Shown here in pieces: positions 5,688-7,310 of a stretch of 7,310 bases of DNA. The first letter of the stretch is position 1, and the number at the start of each line of letters is the position of its first letter. The notes beneath the pieces are model-generated. The model searched no databases. It was given only the letters and a program-made list of their open reading frames with translations, and was not told the origin of the DNA. Both the position numbers and the translations under genes were made by a program. The DNA is from CBDTTM01 sp965363355 (lineage in GTDB: Bacteria; Bacillota; Negativicutes; Selenomonadales; Selenomonadaceae). Location: contig CBDTTM010000127.1 in the NCBI GenBank assembly GCA_965363355.1, positions 1 through 7,310 on the forward strand, written 5' to 3'.

Positions 5688-7290
5688 TTATGTTTCCCCC
5701 ATTTATGTTTAATGCTGATTCATATATGCCGCGCGTCATCTCTATTTCACGCAGCGCATTGCCCCACAAGACCGGTTTGATTCCTTTCCAACGAGCTTGC
5801 AAAAAATCTCGGATTTGCGGCAATGTCTCTTTTGCTTCCGGGGTTACGCCGCATTTAGATAAAACGCCCATGCTCCGCAGCGAACAGAAATTGCCCTGGC
5901 AGGTTCCCATTCCCATACGTGTTTTGCGACGCACATCACTGACTGTATAACAAGTTCCTTCTTTGATGACTTCTTCCACTTCTGCCAAAGTCACATTTTC
6001 ACACTCACAGACAAGCTGGCGTTTTTCCGGATTGCGTTCCAAACTCGCAACGACCTTAGCAAAGCGTTCCGGCCCAAGTCTCGTTGCCGTCAAATTCGTT
6101 GCATAAGCCGGAAAATACTGACGTGCTTTTGCTTTTTCGGTTTCAGAAACTTCTTCTACCAAAGCTTCTTCTGCCGTCCGGCATGCTGTATTGACCTGAA
6201 GCTTTTGACAGACAAGATCCGCCAATTTTTCTGCCATCAATCGATACGTGGTTACCTTGCCCCCAGTAATCGTGATGAAGCCTGTCAAGCCGTCTTCTTC
6301 GTGATCCAAAATCACAAAACCACGAGAAGCTCCTCTTCCTTGTCCGCCGCTTGCACTATACAGCGGCCTTGAACCAGCAAAAGCCCGTAAGATGCGATAT
6401 TGACGAAGGTTTTCAAATGTCTTTTCCCCTATTTGGAGAAGCTTTTCGATTTCAGCTAAAGAGGAACTTGTATCTTCAGGATCTTTTACCGCAATCGACG
6501 TCGTCCCAAGAATCGTAATCGAACCATGCGGCACAAAGATATCTCCATCCGATGGAACATGCAGGCGATTGACGATGCGGCTGCTGATTCGTTGATTAAA
6601 AGCAATCAGTGTTCCCTTGTCCGGCTGCACGTGAACGTCCATTCCGGCAAGCCCAGCAATCATGCCTGACCAAGGGCCTGCAGCATTGACTACCATTTCG
6701 CATTCGATGGTGTATATCTTTTTGCTAAAATAATCCTCTACTTCAACCCCTGTTATTTTGCCATTTTTTGAAAGTATCCGTTTAACTTCGGTATAGGTCT
6801 TGACTCTGCCACCATATCTTTTGGCTGAATCAATATTTTGCCAAGCCATGCGAAAACCATCGATAGCTGCATCCGGCACTCTATAGGCCGAAATGATCTT
6901 CGTCGACAGATTTGGTTCTATATGCCATGCCTCCTGCGGCGTGATCGGAATTGCCTCAATGCCGCTGCTCTTGCAGCCATCCACCCATTTACGTTCAAAA
7001 TCCGCATCATCTTCTGGCAATCGGATAAAAAGTCCCTCGGTTGCCTCTACACAGGATTTCCCTATTTTACGCAAGATAATATTCTCTTCGATGCATTCTC
7101 TTGCCGCTTCTTGGTCTTTTACCGCATAACGGGCACCACTGTGCAAAAGTCCATGATAACGAGAACTCGTTCCATTGACCATATCTCGTTTCTCCAAAAG
7201 GAGCACTTCTACACCGCGCATTGCCAGATCTCGTAAGATACCAACGCCAGTCGCCCCGCCGCCGATAACAACCACTCGTGTCTTTTCCAT
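5680..7290 (-). CDS. glpA: Anaerobic glycerol-3-phosphate dehydrogenase subunit A, FAD-dependent catalytic subunit
   Basis: At 536 residues this is close to the Escherichia coli protein. The FAD-binding motif GGGATG (10-15) is followed by LLEKRDMVNGTSSRYHGLLH (31-50), the flavin and substrate region of GlpA/GlpD enzymes. AFAGSRPLYSA (303-313) contains R308 in the segment that binds the G3P phosphate in relatives. ITGGKVTTYRLMAEKLAD (341-358) closes the FAD fold. The C-terminal BFD-like [2Fe-2S] domain has C428 and C430, then GTCQGNFC with C464 and C469. This domain separates GlpA from aerobic GlpD, which lacks it. It oxidises sn-glycerol-3-phosphate to dihydroxyacetone phosphate at the inner face of the membrane. 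Start: ATG with AAAGGAG 6 nt upstream. Only 20 bases upstream are visible, so the operon promoter and any glpF or regulator lie outside the window. Confidence 0.97.
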   Translation of the reverse strand: MEKTRVVVIGGGATGVGILRDLAMRGVEVLLLEKRDMVNGTSSRYHGLLHSGARYAVKDQEAARECIEENIILRKIGKSCVEATEGLFIRLPEDDADFERKWVDGCKSSGIEAIPITPQEAWHIEPNLSTKIISAYRVPDAAIDGFRMAWQNIDSAKRYGGRVKTYTEVKRILSKNGKITGVEVEDYFSKKIYTIECEMVVNAAGPWSGMIAGLAGMDVHVQPDKGTLIAFNQRISSRIVNRLHVPSDGDIFVPHGSITILGTTSIAVKDPEDTSSSLAEIEKLLQIGEKTFENLRQYRILRAFAGSRPLYSASGGQGRGASRGFVILDHEEDGLTGFITITGGKVTTYRLMAEKLADLVCQKLQVNTACRTAEEALVEEVSETEKAKARQYFPAYATNLTATRLGPERFAKVVASLERNPEKRQLVCECENVTLAEVEEVIKEGTCYTVSDVRRKTRMGMGTCQGNFCSLRSMGVLSKCGVTPEAKETLPQIRDFLQARWKGIKPVLWGNALREIEMTRGIYESALNINGGNINE

Positions 7291-7296
7291 AACTAT

Positions 7297-7303
7297 CTCC
7301 TTT
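7297..7303 (-). promoter_or_regulatory. Ribosome binding site of glpA
   Basis: AAAGGAG (7303-7297) lies 6 nt before the glpA ATG, which supports this start over internal ATGs. Confidence 0.8.
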
Positions 7304-7310
7304 ACTAAAG

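Noticed and set aside
6838..7236. 132-codon open frame on the plus strand inside glpA
   Set aside because: Antisense to conserved FAD-domain coding sequence, with no recognisable motifs and composition unlike a real protein.

Overview
The window shows a moderately AT-rich bacterial genome with strong GGAGG-type ribosome binding sites, sigma-70/sigma-A style promoters and intrinsic terminators. Every supported gene is on the minus strand. The gene set (anaerobic glycerol-3-phosphate dehydrogenase GlpABC, a GlpK-family kinase, a c-di-GMP-I riboswitch) fits an anaerobic Firmicute. My inference is Negativicutes or a related clostridial lineage, but the window contains no taxonomic marker gene, so this is a guess.

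Layout in the direction of transcription (high to low coordinates). (1) 7290-3217: glpA, glpB and glpC, tightly packed with an 8-nt overlap and an 11-nt gap, encode the flavoprotein, the second flavoprotein-like subunit and the iron-sulfur anchor of anaerobic G3P dehydrogenase. (2) 3216-3054: an intergenic stretch with an extended -10 promoter and a small hairpin just before the glpK ribosome binding site. (3) 3053-1548: a full-length GlpK-family protein, followed at once by an intrinsic terminator (1505-1538). (4) 1547-945: about 600 bases without a convincing gene. They contain a promoter (1364-1392), a c-di-GMP-I (GEMM-I) riboswitch aptamer (about 1223-1318) whose 3' end is the 5' arm of an intrinsic terminator (1203-1237), and a 260-nt downstream leader with possible gene remnants. 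(5) 944 to beyond base 1: a nucleotide-sugar epimerase/dehydratase of the extended SDR family. It starts at TTG and is cut by the window edge close to its natural C-terminus.

How the parts work together: GlpK would make glycerol-3-phosphate and GlpABC would oxidise it to dihydroxyacetone phosphate, passing electrons to the quinone pool. However, this GlpK carries substitutions at several normally invariant active-site positions, including Asn in place of the catalytic-base Asp, so its kinase activity is doubtful. The epimerase is a separate transcription unit. The overlap of aptamer and terminator predicts an ON switch: c-di-GMP binding would prevent termination and allow expression of a sugar-nucleotide gene probably used for surface polysaccharide.

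The two observations most worth following up are the c-di-GMP control of the epimerase and the altered GlpK active site.
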